NCBI RefSeq assembly: GCF_000697965.2
Contig: NZ_CP015881.1
Span: forward strand, 1,289,501 to 1,353,500
DNA: 64,000 nt
Source: Ensifer adhaerens
Lineage (GTDB): Bacteria; Pseudomonadota; Alphaproteobacteria; Rhizobiales; Rhizobiaceae
Reading direction: 5' to 3'
Below are positions 37,483 to 47,976 of this stretch, one piece after another (within the stretch, counting starts at the first letter, position 1; every line of letters starts with the position of its first letter). The notes below the pieces were generated by a model that saw only the letters and a program-made list of their open reading frames with translations, was not told the DNA's origin and did not search any database. The position numbers were made by a program, and so were the translations under genes.

Positions 37483-38565
37483 CTAAGCCGCGTTGCGGGC
37501 GGGGATGAGCGTCGTCGCTTCGGACGACCAGCCGACCCAGATGTCGTCGCGGCTCAAGCCTTCCACCTCGCTTGGATGGACGAGTGCGTTGAGCAGATGC
37601 CCCTCGCCGATCTCGACCTTGAGCGATGTGTGGTTGCCTTTGAAAACGCGCTGGCGGATGCGCCCCTTTACCCGGTTGGCGACACCCGGTTCCTGCGCCG
37701 AACATTGGATCGCTTCCGGCCGCAGGACGACGTAGATCGCGTCGCCGGCCTTGGGCGAGAGCGCGCCGGCGGACGCCTTGATCGTCATGCCGTTCCACCG
37801 CACCGCCGCTTCGCCGGCGTCAGTACCGACGACGTCGGAATGCAACAGGTTGGTTTCGCCGAGGAAGGTCGCCACGAAGGCGGAGCCGGGGCGCTTGTAG
37901 AGGGTCGCCGGATCGCCCATCTGCTCGATCCGGCCATTGTTCATGACCACGATCGTATCCGACATGGTGAGCGCCTCTTCCTGGTCGTGGGTCACGAACA
38001 TGAAGGTCTTGCCGGTCTGTTCCTGGATCGCCTTGAGCTCGATCTGCATCGTCTGGCGAAGCTTGGCGTCGAGGGCGGAAAGCGGCTCGTCCAGAAGCAG
38101 AACGTCGGGATCGGGCGCCAAGGCGCGCATCAGCGCGACACGCTGACGCTGGCCGCCCGACAGCTCGGACGGAAGGCGGCCGGCAAAATCCTGCAGCTGC
38201 ACGAGCTCCAGAAGCTCCGATACGCGCCTCTGGATCTGGCGGTTGTCGACGCCCTTCAACTCCAGGCCGAAGGCGATGTTCTTCGCGACCGACATGTGCG
38301 GGAACAGCGCGTAATCCTGGAACACGATGTTGACGTTGCGCCGGTTCGGCGGAACCATTGTCACGTCGCGGCCGGAGAGCAGGATGCGGCCCTCCGTCGG
38401 CGTTTCGAACCCGCCCAGCATGCGTAGCGTTGTCGACTTGCCGCAGCCGGAGGGGCCGAGCAGGGTGACGAACTTGCCGCGCTCGATGTTGAGATTGAGA
38501 TTATCGACGGCGACAAAGCTGCCGAAGCTCTTGCGGATATTTTCGAACTGAACAACCGGTTGCAT
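37483..38565 (-). CDS. PotA-type ABC transporter ATPase (copy 2)
   Basis: ATPase of 360 residues. Walker A is LGPSGCGKST, Q-loop VFQDYALFPHMSV, signature LSGGQRQRVAL, Walker B VLLLDEPLSALD, switch VTHDQEEAL, with a C-terminal TOBE_2 domain. It closely resembles the copy-1 ATPase. Its start shares one base with the permease stop (TGATG). Import of an amine or opine is likely, since the opine-dehydrogenase-like gene follows 69 bases later on the same strand. Confidence 0.9.
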   Translation of the reverse strand: MQPVVQFENIRKSFGSFVAVDNLNLNIERGKFVTLLGPSGCGKSTTLRMLGGFETPTEGRILLSGRDVTMVPPNRRNVNIVFQDYALFPHMSVAKNIAFGLELKGVDNRQIQRRVSELLELVQLQDFAGRLPSELSGGQRQRVALMRALAPDPDVLLLDEPLSALDAKLRQTMQIELKAIQEQTGKTFMFVTHDQEEALTMSDTIVVMNNGRIEQMGDPATLYKRPGSAFVATFLGETNLLHSDVVGTDAGEAAVRWNGMTIKASAGALSPKAGDAIYVVLRPEAIQCSAQEPGVANRVKGRIRQRVFKGNHTSLKVEIGEGHLLNALVHPSEVEGLSRDDIWVGWSSEATTLIPARNAA

Positions 38566-39359
38566 CAGCGGATCCTCGAACGACGTGTGAGATATTCTGC
38601 GTAGAGCCCGACCACGGCGGTCACGACCAGGACGAGCGTCGCCATGACGTTGATCTCCGGAGACATGCCGGACTGCACCCGAGCGAAGATCAGCATCGGC
38701 AGCGTCGGGCGATAGCCGCCGAGGAAGAAGGTGCGGACGAAGTCGTCGCTCGACAGCAGCAGGCAGAAGATCATGCCGCCGAAGATGGCCGGTCCCAGAT
38801 AGGGAAGCGTGACGCGGAAGAAGGTGACGATGCTGTCGGCACCGAGATCGCGCGCGGCATCGACCAGATTGCCCGGCATCGAGCGCAGCCGCGTCAGCAC
38901 CATGACCACCACGAAAGGCACGGCGTGGACGACGTGGCCGAGGATGATGGCGACCGTGCCCGTCGGCAGGTCGATGGTGGTGATGAAGATGCGCAGCGAA
39001 ATCGCCGAGATCATGCCCGGCACCACGGCCGGCAGGCAGGCCACCGCAAAGGCCACGTATTGAGCGGCCCCGCGCAGCGACCCGATCAGCATCGCGATCC
39101 AGACACCGATCACCGTTGCAATGGCCGTCGTCGCCGCGGCGATCATGATTGTGTAGAGGCAGGCGTCCAGGAACTGCTTGTCCTTTATGACCTTGGCGTA
39201 CCAGTCGATCGTCAGGTTTCCGAGCGGAAACGAAATGAAGCTCGCGTCCTTGAAGCTGACCGCCACCATCAGCGACAACGGCAGAAACAGGTACAGGACA
39301 AACAGCCAGTAGAAGGACTTGAGGGCCAGCCCGGGCCAATCGTGAAACAGGGCGCGCAT
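38565..39359 (-). CDS. PotC-type ABC transporter permease (copy 2)
   Basis: Permease of 264 residues with about six helices. It begins MRALFHDWPG and runs into YWLFVLYLFLPLSLMVAVSF. The EAA loop is NLVDAARDLGADSIVTFFRV. Both ends overlap neighbours by one base (TGATG), a tighter packing than in the paralogous copy-1 cassette. It pairs with the PotB-type permease encoded upstream. Confidence 0.88.
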   Translation of the reverse strand: MRALFHDWPGLALKSFYWLFVLYLFLPLSLMVAVSFKDASFISFPLGNLTIDWYAKVIKDKQFLDACLYTIMIAAATTAIATVIGVWIAMLIGSLRGAAQYVAFAVACLPAVVPGMISAISLRIFITTIDLPTGTVAIILGHVVHAVPFVVVMVLTRLRSMPGNLVDAARDLGADSIVTFFRVTLPYLGPAIFGGMIFCLLLSSDDFVRTFFLGGYRPTLPMLIFARVQSGMSPEINVMATLVLVVTAVVGLYAEYLTRRSRIR

Positions 39360-40345
39360 CAGAATGTCCTTTGCTTCGAGCCGCCGACGACCCGCATGAA
39401 CAGACCGACGGTGACGAGGGATGCGGCAAGCATGATCATCGCGAAGGCGGCACCGGCCGGCCAACGGCTGCTGGCGCCGTGGAAGAAACTGCTGATCGTC
39501 TCGGAGAACATGCTGGTGGTCGGCCCGCCGAGCAGAATGGGAGCGGCAAACACGCCCATGCAGGTGAGGAAGACCAGCGAGCATCCCGACACGATGCCGT
39601 CGCGCGAAAGCGGCAGGATGATGCGGCGGAAGCGCGTGAACGGCCCTGCCCCGAGATCGGCTGAGGCATCGAGCAGCGACTTCGGGATCTTCTCGATCGC
39701 CGAATAGAGCGGCAGCAGCATGTAAAGGCAGACCATGTAGACGAGGCCGAAGCTGATCGAAAACGAGGTGTAGAGCATCTGGATCGGACGCTCGGTCAGC
39801 CCGATTTCCCTGAGCAGCACGTTAACGGCACCGCGATTGGCGAGAAGCATGATCACCGAGAAGATACGGATGATTTCACCCGCCCAGAACGGGGCCAAGA
39901 GCAGGAGCAGCGCCCGTGACCTGTTGCCGGTCGCAACCACCTTCGCCACGTAATAGGCGACCGGATAGACCACGACCAGGGTGACGGCGGTTGCGATGGA
40001 GGCATAGATGAAGCTGCGCAGCAGCGGCATCCAGTAGAGCTTTTCACTGAAGAAGAGCGCGTAGTTGTCGAACGTGAATTCGGCCTCGACGCCCGGCTGC
40101 GGCGGATAGCTGGACAGGAGGCTGATGCGCAGCATCTCGTAGATGGGGCCGATATGCATCATCAGCATCCAGACGACCGGCACGCCGGCCAAAAGCAGGA
40201 TGCGTCCGTATCGCCACTCGGCAACGGCGCCCAAGGTGTAGCGATAGAGCAGTGAGTTGATCACCCTCGCGACACCGGTCGAGTATTTCATGTGCGCAGC
40301 ACGGACGGGGAGACCGCCACCTGCCGTATGTGTTCCCACGGCCAT
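39359..40345 (-). CDS. PotB-type ABC transporter permease (copy 2)
   Basis: Permease of 328 residues with a hydrophilic N-terminus, then about six helices. It carries MMHIGPIYEMLRISLLSSYP, SRALLLLLAPFWAGEIIRIF and the EAA loop LLDASADLGAGPFTRFRRII. These align with the copy-1 PotB-type protein. A 113-base gap with a hairpin separates it from the binding-protein gene. Confidence 0.88.
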   Translation of the reverse strand: MAVGTHTAGGGLPVRAAHMKYSTGVARVINSLLYRYTLGAVAEWRYGRILLLAGVPVVWMLMMHIGPIYEMLRISLLSSYPPQPGVEAEFTFDNYALFFSEKLYWMPLLRSFIYASIATAVTLVVVYPVAYYVAKVVATGNRSRALLLLLAPFWAGEIIRIFSVIMLLANRGAVNVLLREIGLTERPIQMLYTSFSISFGLVYMVCLYMLLPLYSAIEKIPKSLLDASADLGAGPFTRFRRIILPLSRDGIVSGCSLVFLTCMGVFAAPILLGGPTTSMFSETISSFFHGASSRWPAGAAFAMIMLAASLVTVGLFMRVVGGSKQRTF

Positions 40346-40407
40346 TGAATTATCCCAAAGCTTGTCCGCGACCCGACGGGCGTTGGCAGAACATGCGTCA
40401 CCGTTCT

Positions 40408-40430
40408 GACCCCGCCGCCACGGCGAGGTC
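40408..40430. promoter_or_regulatory. intercistronic hairpin between binding-protein and permease genes (copy 2)
   Basis: Arms GACC and GGTC enclose CGCCG and CGGCG around a CCA loop. It lies at the same place in the operon as the hairpin at 31756-31783 of the paralogous cassette, though the sequence differs. A T-run is missing, so partial read-through is expected. Confidence 0.5.
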
Positions 40431-40458
40431 AGTCAGTCAGTCATCGCAATGCGATTGC

Positions 40459-41565
40459 TTAGGCCGCTTTCAGTTCGGCGACGGCGCGATCGATGATCTC
40501 GTTCTTCATCGAGCGGTTGAGCGAGCTGAAGAAGGTGACGCGCTCGAGCTCGTCCTGCGGCAGGGTCGATGCCAGCCGCTCCCTCTCGTCGAGCAGCTTG
40601 TCGACACCCGATATCGTCGAGCTGAAGCCGGAGGTGCGCGTCATCGCCGCCCCGACCTCGGGGTTCGCCAGGATCGCGTCGAACAGCTTGTAGGCGTTCT
40701 CGGCGTTCGGCGCGTTGTTGACGATGTTCAGCGTGTAGCAGAAGCCGTAGGTGCCTTCCTTCGGCACGGAGAGCTTGACCGGCACGCCGTCCATGATCAG
40801 CTTGGCAGCCGGGCCCGACCAGGCCTGCGCCAGATGGATGTCCTCGTTGATGAACATCTGCTGCACTTCGCTGGCCGCATCGTAGTATTTGCGAACCATG
40901 TGCTTGTGCTTGATCAGGTGGTCGCGCGCTTGGCTGGCGGCCTTCTGGGCCTCCTCGACCTTGTCGGTGTAGGTGACGAAGTCGCCGTCATGGCCCAGAT
41001 ACTTCATGGTGATCGACATGAAGTCGCCCGCCATATAGGCGGTCAGGCCTTCGTACTTCTCGTCGAACATGATGCCCCAGCTGTCGGCCTCCGACACGTA
41101 GTCGGTGTTGCGCACGAGGCCTTCGTAGCCGGCAAGGATCGGCAATCCCCAAAGGTTGCCCTCGAAGCGCGCCCAGGCGGCGTCCTGATAGGCGGGGTTG
41201 AGGTTCGCCCAATTACGCAGCTTTGCCGTATCCAGCGCCTGCACCAGCTTGGAGCCGATGAACTGGCCGTAGCGGTGGCCGGCGACCGTCACGATGTCCG
41301 TGGTCGGGTTTGCGCCTTCCGCCGTCAAGAGATTGTACTGCTTGCCCTGGTCGTCCGTCAGGCGGATGCGAACCTCGATGCCTGTGTCCTTCTGGAACTG
41401 CTCGATGAAATCCTGCGGCAGGAACTTGTCATAGGTGGTGATGTTGAGAACCGAGCTCTCAGCACGCGCCGACCGGATGAGGTAAGGCGCGGTGAGCACC
41501 GTTGCACCGCCTGCCCCCAACAGCTTGAGCGCGTTCCTGCGATTGATCTTCTGCCCGATAATCAT
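40459..41565 (-). CDS. PotD-type ABC transporter binding protein, Tat-type signal (copy 2)
   Basis: Binding protein of 368 residues. The N-terminus (INRRNALKLLGAGGATVLTA) has twin arginines and looks like a Tat signal, with cleavage near ARAES. The mature part starts VLNITTYDKFLPQDFIEQFQ, nearly the same as copy 1, and QAWSGPAAKLIMDG is identical in both. GAGGAGAAACAA just before the ATG is a strong ribosome-binding site, which excludes the longer frame upstream. Divergent from an OccR/NocR-like LysR gene, which probably controls it. Confidence 0.88.
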   Translation of the reverse strand: MIIGQKINRRNALKLLGAGGATVLTAPYLIRSARAESSVLNITTYDKFLPQDFIEQFQKDTGIEVRIRLTDDQGKQYNLLTAEGANPTTDIVTVAGHRYGQFIGSKLVQALDTAKLRNWANLNPAYQDAAWARFEGNLWGLPILAGYEGLVRNTDYVSEADSWGIMFDEKYEGLTAYMAGDFMSITMKYLGHDGDFVTYTDKVEEAQKAASQARDHLIKHKHMVRKYYDAASEVQQMFINEDIHLAQAWSGPAAKLIMDGVPVKLSVPKEGTYGFCYTLNIVNNAPNAENAYKLFDAILANPEVGAAMTRTSGFSSTISGVDKLLDERERLASTLPQDELERVTFFSSLNRSMKNEIIDRAVAELKAA

Positions 41566-41835
41566 TTGTTTCTCCTCTCGCCTCCCAGCGTGACTTGATG
41601 GCGCCAGAGCGCGCATACGCGCTTCTGATCCCGTCGCCGATCGCGCAGCCGGATCGATCCAGTTGCAGCCTGCATAAAGATTGGCGCAGCAAATTTGGTC
41701 CGTCTAATTGTTTTTGAGCCTGCATCCATTCCAAAAGGTTATAGCCCAGAATTTAAGCCGGCACGGCAAACGGCGATATTTTGCGGGGGTCTTGGTCGGC
41801 CGGATTGTCAACCTCCGCGCGCAAAGCTAGGGTAT

Positions 41836-41849
41836 GGGCAAGTTTGCCC
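41836..41849. promoter_or_regulatory. palindrome GGGCAA-GT-TTGCCC in the divergent LysR/importer spacer
   Basis: A 14-base inverted repeat with 6-base arms, 16 bases before the LysR start codon. It lies in a 300-base divergent spacer (41566-41865), otherwise AT-rich near 41690-41760. It could be the autoregulatory site of the LysR protein. It does not have the T-N11-A form in an obvious way. Nothing else in the spacer could be supported. Confidence 0.4.
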
Positions 41850-41865
41850 CGAATGAAGTTATGAA

Positions 41866-42780
41866 ATGAAGCGCGCACCGAACCTGCGACAAATCGAGGC
41901 TCTTAAAGCCGTGATCGAATGCGGCACGGTCAGCCGTGCCGCGGAAGTGCTGCATATCTCGCAACCTGCCGTGAGCAAGCTCCTGGCGCATCTGGAAGAA
42001 GATACGGAGCTTGAACTCTTCGACCGCATCAAGGGGCGGCTCATTCCTTCGGAGCATGGCATGCGGCTCTACAAGGAGATCGATCGTGTCTTCGCCGGCA
42101 TCAAGCAGATCGAGCGCGCCGTCGACCTGATCCGGCGCGAGGAACTGGGGCAGATCTCGGTCGGTGTGATGCCGGCGCTTTCCGGCCTCTTCATCAGCGA
42201 CACCAACAAGCGCTTTCTTGCGGGGCACGGCGACGCCTACATCTCGGTGGTGATCCGCAGTTCGCAGTTCATCGTCGAGTGGCTGCTTTCCAAGCAGGTC
42301 GATATCGGCCTCATCAACCGCAATACGGACAACCCCTACATCGAGTGCGTTCCCTTGCGCGGCGGAGACCTCGTCTGCATTGCGCCGCGCGACCATCGCT
42401 TCGCTGCGAAACAGGAGATCGTGCCCGCCGACATCCACGGCGAGCCCTATATCGGCTTTGCCGCGGACAACCGCATCCGGCAAAAGATCGAAAGCACGCT
42501 CGATGTCTATGGCACGCGGTTGAACTACATCATGGATGCGACCCTTGCGCCGGCGGTATGCGAAATGGTCGCCAACGGACTGGGGATCGCCATCGTCGAT
42601 CCGGTGTTCGCCTTTGGCCAGCGCGACCGGCTGACAATCAAGCCGTTTCTCCCCAGCATTGCGTCGGATCTCAGCCTCTGCTGGCTCCGCGAAACGAGAA
42701 ACCGCCATCTGGTCGACGCCTATGTCGAGGCGACCCGCGCCACGGTCCAGGATATGCGGCTGGCGATGGAAGCGAACTGA
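41866..42780 (+). CDS. LysR-family regulator, OccR/NocR-like
   Basis: LysR regulator of 304 residues. The helix-turn-helix covers about 5-65 (LRQIEALKAVIECGTVSRAA, EVLHISQPAVSKLLAHLEED). The following RLYKEIDRVFAGIKQIERAV is reminiscent of the octopine and nopaline regulators OccR and NocR of Agrobacterium (compared from memory). It is divergent from the copy-2 importer, whose operon neighbour is an opine-dehydrogenase-family gene. An opine or opine-like inducer is therefore plausible. The ATG at 41866 begins MKRAPNLRQ. Confidence 0.85.
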   Translation: MKRAPNLRQIEALKAVIECGTVSRAAEVLHISQPAVSKLLAHLEEDTELELFDRIKGRLIPSEHGMRLYKEIDRVFAGIKQIERAVDLIRREELGQISVGVMPALSGLFISDTNKRFLAGHGDAYISVVIRSSQFIVEWLLSKQVDIGLINRNTDNPYIECVPLRGGDLVCIAPRDHRFAAKQEIVPADIHGEPYIGFAADNRIRQKIESTLDVYGTRLNYIMDATLAPAVCEMVANGLGIAIVDPVFAFGQRDRLTIKPFLPSIASDLSLCWLRETRNRHLVDAYVEATRATVQDMRLAMEAN

Positions 42781-42866
42781 GGCCCTGTCGGCGGCCCGTG
42801 GGATTTCGCGGCTTTACAAGCCCCGCCCCACAGCCGAGATTTGCGGCCCCGACAAAATGGTGAACC

Positions 42867-44599
<1,733 letters not shown>

Positions 44600-44651
44600 T
44601 CAGAATTGTCTTTTGGCAAAATCTGCGCCGGGCCGGCTTCGCTCTCAATGG

Positions 44652-44686
44652 ACAAATCCGCCATGAAATTGCACAAATCGAACATG
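44652..44686. promoter_or_regulatory. 21-bp-spaced direct repeat in the pobA/pobR spacer (likely PobR site)
   Basis: Two copies of ACAAATC-N3-CATG at 44652-44665 and 44673-44686, exactly 21 bases apart. This is two helical turns, the classic geometry for tandem AraC-family half-sites. They lie 77-111 bases upstream of the pobA start and right before pobR. A related GATTTTGCC-type element at about 44616-44628 on the pobA side may be a third, weaker unit. Confidence 0.6.
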
Positions 44687-44703
44687 GCTTCAGGATGTGC
44701 GGC

Positions 44704-45591
44704 ATGAAGAAGACGGTTCCGACCTACGAACTCTACGGCGAAAAGACCGGAGAACGGCCGGATTTCTGGCTGCATTGCGAGACTATTCCGTCACGAAGCA
44801 GCCTCTACCACTGGGAGATCGGGCTGCACCGGCACGAGAGCTTCTTTCAGATCTTGTACATTGCCGGCGGCTCCGGCGATGCGGTCTTTGGCAATGCGGT
44901 CAACATGATCGAACCGCCGATGGTCATTACCGTTCCGCCGGCGCTCAGCCACGGCTTCCGCTTCTCGCGCGACATCGACGGCTTCGTCTTCACCATCCTT
45001 GCTTCGCACTTGAAGACAACGCCCGGCGAGCGCAGCCGCCTTGGCGCCTGGCTCGCCGTCCCGCACCTGATCCGGCTCGACGGCGGCGAAGATGCTGCCT
45101 ACATCGCAGCAACCCTCACACGTCTTGCCAGGGAATGGGAAACCAGCCGCGGCAACCGCGCCGATCTTCTGGACGCCTACCTGACCGCCGCGCTGACGCT
45201 GACGGCCCGTCTCGACGAGACGAGCGACGACCGGGATGACAGCAGCCAGAGTGAAAACGAGCGGCGGGTCCAGCGCTTCCAGGCGCTTTTGCAGCAGCAT
45301 CTCCGCTCGCATTGGCCGGCCGCCGCCTATGCCCGCGAACTTGGCCTGTCGCAAACCCATCTCAACCGGATCACGCGCGCCGTCGTTGGCCTCAGCGCCC
45401 ACGAAATGATCTCGCGAAAGCTCGTCGGTGAAGCAAAGCGCGAACTCGTTTTCACCCGCGCCAGCGTCCAGGAAATCAGCTTCCGCCTCGGCTTCGCCGA
45501 CCCCGCCTATTTCTCCCGCTTTTTCCTGCGCCAGACGGGCGTGACGCCCCGCGCCTGGCGGCTTGCGGAACGAGACAGGCTCGGTGCGTAG
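44704..45591 (+). CDS. pobR: AraC-family activator of pobA
   Basis: AraC-type regulator of 295 residues. The N-terminal cupin-like effector domain covers about 1-180 (HWEIGLHRHESFFQILYIAG). The C-terminal double helix-turn-helix covers about 195-290 (YARELGLSQTHLNRITRAVV, VQEISFRLGFADPAYFSRFF). In Agrobacterium and Azotobacter, the AraC-type PobR activates pobA with 4-hydroxybenzoate. ATG 44704 was chosen because AGGA lies eight bases before it; upstream codons would run over the direct-repeat site. Confidence 0.88.
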   Translation: MKKTVPTYELYGEKTGERPDFWLHCETIPSRSSLYHWEIGLHRHESFFQILYIAGGSGDAVFGNAVNMIEPPMVITVPPALSHGFRFSRDIDGFVFTILASHLKTTPGERSRLGAWLAVPHLIRLDGGEDAAYIAATLTRLAREWETSRGNRADLLDAYLTAALTLTARLDETSDDRDDSSQSENERRVQRFQALLQQHLRSHWPAAAYARELGLSQTHLNRITRAVVGLSAHEMISRKLVGEAKRELVFTRASVQEISFRLGFADPAYFSRFFLRQTGVTPRAWRLAERDRLGA

Positions 45592-45601
45592 GAAGGCGGG
45601 A

Positions 45602-46009
45602 TCAGGGCGCCGCGGTCCAGTCCTCGACTCGCAAGCCGGGCACACGATCGAACTCCCGCCGGTTGTTGGTCACGAGGATCAAGCCTTGAGACCGTGCATG
45701 ACCCGCGATCAACTGATCGTAAGGCCCTATCGGCGTGCCACTGCGGGCGAGTTCGGCGCGCAACTGTCCGGTATGGCTGGCTGCCGCCTGATCGTAGTTG
45801 AGAACCTCAAGACGCGCGGCAAACCCCTCTATGACCGATAGGTTGCGCTCGGGCATTGCGGATCTTTCCGCGCCGCAGATCAACTCCATCAGGCTGACCG
45901 AGCTGATGCACAGTTGGCCGTGATGCCTGTTGAACGCCTCACGAACCTGCTGCGGCCGGTTCCTGACCGTGTAGATGCAGATATTGGTGTCGAGCATGTA
46001 TTTCAACAT
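45602..46009 (-). CDS. vapC: VapC-family PIN-domain toxin
   Basis: PIN-domain ribonuclease of 135 residues. Acidic residues are Asp7 (YMLDTNICIY), Glu42 (SLMELICGAE) and Asp98 (PIGPYDQLIAGHA), with the C-terminal LVTNNRREFDRV segment typical of VapC. VapC toxins cut tRNA or rRNA when free of antitoxin. The ATG overlaps the antitoxin stop as TGATG, the usual coupling for vapBC. The longer in-frame reading upstream is antitoxin sequence in another frame. Confidence 0.92.
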   Translation of the reverse strand: MLKYMLDTNICIYTVRNRPQQVREAFNRHHGQLCISSVSLMELICGAERSAMPERNLSVIEGFAARLEVLNYDQAAASHTGQLRAELARSGTPIGPYDQLIAGHARSQGLILVTNNRREFDRVPGLRVEDWTAAP

Positions 46010-46242
46010 CAGAGTGGCTCGCGTTCCTGGGCCTCCGGCTGCTCTCTCTGCACCATGAAATCGGCTGTGACGAGCTCGCCGTCGAACCAACTGTCCCAGG
46101 CCTCGCCTGCGGGTGTAATGATGCGCGTTCGCCCCACCGCCACGATATCGACGCGTTTGACGTCCTCCGGAAGCGCTACGGCCCTCGGCAGCCGGATCGC
46201 CTGACTACGATTGGTGAGAAAAACTGCGCCCTGTTCCGACAT
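46009..46242 (-). CDS. vapB: VapB-family antitoxin (AbrB/MazE-like)
   Basis: Antitoxin of 77 residues. The N-terminal swapped-hairpin DNA-binding half carries FLTNRSQAIRLPRAVALPED, the VapB/AbrB signature. The C-terminal half (about 45-77) is the acidic toxin-wrapping tail. It binds and blocks VapC and represses the operon. Its promoter carries repeated GGATATA elements, the probable operator. A plain plasmid- or island-stabilising pair; no associated mobile element is seen. Confidence 0.9.
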   Translation of the reverse strand: MSEQGAVFLTNRSQAIRLPRAVALPEDVKRVDIVAVGRTRIITPAGEAWDSWFDGELVTADFMVQREQPEAQEREPL

Positions 46243-46480
46243 TGTCGCCTCCGGGATATACCTTGAATATATCCAAGATGGTTTCAGCCACAGGATATGT
46301 CAATGGGATATACGCGACCTTTCGCGGCTGCCGATCGCAGTTCTGCGAGGCCGCTTGGTCACGTTCGGTGCCACTGCATCCCCCACCTCGACGATCCAAA
46401 AAGCTTTTTGCAACGACTCAAAACGGGAGCAGAATCAAGATCGGGCCCGAGGGGGATCCGGAGGAAATACGGAGGAAGAC
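46243..46480. promoter_or_regulatory. vapBC / NCS1-permease divergent region with GGATATA operator repeats
   Basis: GGATATA (46254-46260) and TATATCC (46268-46274) form an inverted repeat with a 7-base spacer just before vapB. Further copies in direct order are GGATATG (46293-46299) and GGATATA (46306-46312). VapBC complexes usually bind such paired repeats. Further on, CAAAAAGCTTTTTG (46397-46410) is a perfect 14-base palindrome in the leader of the permease gene. GGAGGA before ATG 46481 is a strong ribosome-binding site. Confidence 0.6.
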
Positions 46481-47929
46481 ATGGCAGTACGCGATCCGTC
46501 GCCCTCGTTGTACAACGAGGATCTGGCACCGGCCGAGGAGCGCCGGTGGGGCGCTTTCAGCATCTTCAATGTGTGGACATCCGACGTGCATAGCCTGTGG
46601 GGATACTACCTCGCAGCAAGCCTGTTCCTGCTCTGCGGCAGCTTCATAAACTTCGTCATCGCGATCGGCATCGGCTCGCTGGTGATCTTCTTCCTGATGA
46701 GCCTTGTCGGCAATGCGGGCGTACGCACCGGCGTGCCCTTCCCCGTTCTCGCCCGCGCCTCTTTCGGTACCTTCGGCGCCAACGTTCCGGCGCTGGTGCG
46801 CGCCGTCGTCGCCTGTTTCTGGTACGGCGCCCAGACAGCGGCTGCCTCCGGCGCGATCGTGGCGCTTCTCATTCGCAACGAAAGCATGCTGGCCTTCCAT
46901 CAAAACAGCCACATGCTCGGCCACTCGACGCTTGAGGTCATCTGCTACGTCGTCGTCTGGTCGCTGCAATTGCTTATCATCCAGCGCGGCATGGAGACCG
47001 TTCGCAAATTCCAGGATTGGGCAGGCCCGGCCGTCTGGATCATGATGCTGATCCTTGCCGTCTACCTGATCGTCAAATCAGGGACGTTCTCCTTCGGTTC
47101 GGAAATCCCGCGCGACGTGCTCGTCGAAAAGACCAAGGACGCAGGCGTTCCGTGGGAGCCCGGCAGCTTCCCGGCGCTGGCCGCGGTCGCCGCCACCTGG
47201 ATCACCTACTTCGCAGCGCTCTATCTGAACTTCTGCGACTTCTCGCGCTATGCAACCGACGTGAAGACGCTACGCAAGGGCAATCTCTGGGGCCTGCCGA
47301 TCAACCTGCTCGCCTTCTGCCTGGTCGCCGGCGTGACGACGACCGCCGCCTTTGCCGTCTATGGCGAAGTGCTGCTGCATCCGGACCAGATTTCGGCGAA
47401 ATTCGACAGCTGGTTCCTGGCGCTGCTTGCAGCCCTTACCTTCGCCGTCGCGACGCTCGGCATCAACGTGGTGGCGAACTTCGTGTCGCCGGCCTTCGAC
47501 TTTGCCAACGTCTTTCCGCGGCAGATCAACTTCAAGCGCGGCGGCTACATTGCGGCGCTGATTGCGCTCATCCTCTATCCGTTCGCCCCTTGGGAAACGG
47601 GGGCTGCGCATTTCGTCAACTTCATCGGCTCGACGATGGGGCCGATCTTCGGGGTGATGATGGTGGATTATTATTTGATCCGCCGCGGCCAGCTGAATGT
47701 CGAAGCACTCTATCACGAGGACGGCGAGTTCCGCTTCCAGGGCGGCTGGCACGGCAGCGCCTTTATCGCCTTTGCCATCGGCGCGCTGTTCTCCTCGATC
47801 CTGCCGACCTTCACCAACATCCTGCCCGCCTGGTGGGGAATCTATGGCTGGTTCTTCGGCGTCGCCATCGGCGGGGCGATCTACTACGTCTTAAGGATCG
47901 GCGCACGCAAGCCGGCCTTTGCGGCCTAG
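46481..47929 (+). CDS. NCS1-family nucleobase/hydantoin/allantoin permease
   Basis: Transporter of 482 residues with about twelve helices, of the nucleobase-cation-symport-1 family. Typical features are RWGAFSIFNVWTSDVHSLWG at the start, GNAGVRTGVPFPVLARASFG, and the ATWITYFAALYLNFCDFSRY helix. Relatives carry cytosine, uracil, allantoin, hydantoin or thiamine with a cation. No catabolic gene for such a compound is adjacent, so the substrate stays open. It is followed by a strong shared terminator. Confidence 0.87.
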   Translation: MAVRDPSPSLYNEDLAPAEERRWGAFSIFNVWTSDVHSLWGYYLAASLFLLCGSFINFVIAIGIGSLVIFFLMSLVGNAGVRTGVPFPVLARASFGTFGANVPALVRAVVACFWYGAQTAAASGAIVALLIRNESMLAFHQNSHMLGHSTLEVICYVVVWSLQLLIIQRGMETVRKFQDWAGPAVWIMMLILAVYLIVKSGTFSFGSEIPRDVLVEKTKDAGVPWEPGSFPALAAVAATWITYFAALYLNFCDFSRYATDVKTLRKGNLWGLPINLLAFCLVAGVTTTAAFAVYGEVLLHPDQISAKFDSWFLALLAALTFAVATLGINVVANFVSPAFDFANVFPRQINFKRGGYIAALIALILYPFAPWETGAAHFVNFIGSTMGPIFGVMMVDYYLIRRGQLNVEALYHEDGEFRFQGGWHGSAFIAFAIGALFSSILPTFTNILPAWWGIYGWFFGVAIGGAIYYVLRIGARKPAFAA

Positions 47930-47937
47930 TTGTTGCG

Positions 47938-47968
47938 CAGCATGCCCGGTTCAACACCGGGCATGCTG
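47938..47968. terminator. bidirectional terminator between the permease and the hydroxylase genes
   Basis: Perfect 13-base stem CAGCATGCCCGGT/ACCGGGCATGCTG with a 5-base loop, followed by TCGCATTTTC on the + side. It sits in the 47-base gap between two convergent genes, so it can serve both. Confidence 0.85.
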
Positions 47969-47976
47969 TCGCATTT

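Noticed and set aside
46010..46090. 27-residue N-terminal extension of VapC
   Set aside because: It lies in the antitoxin gene in another frame. VapC proteins begin right before the YMLDTN motif.
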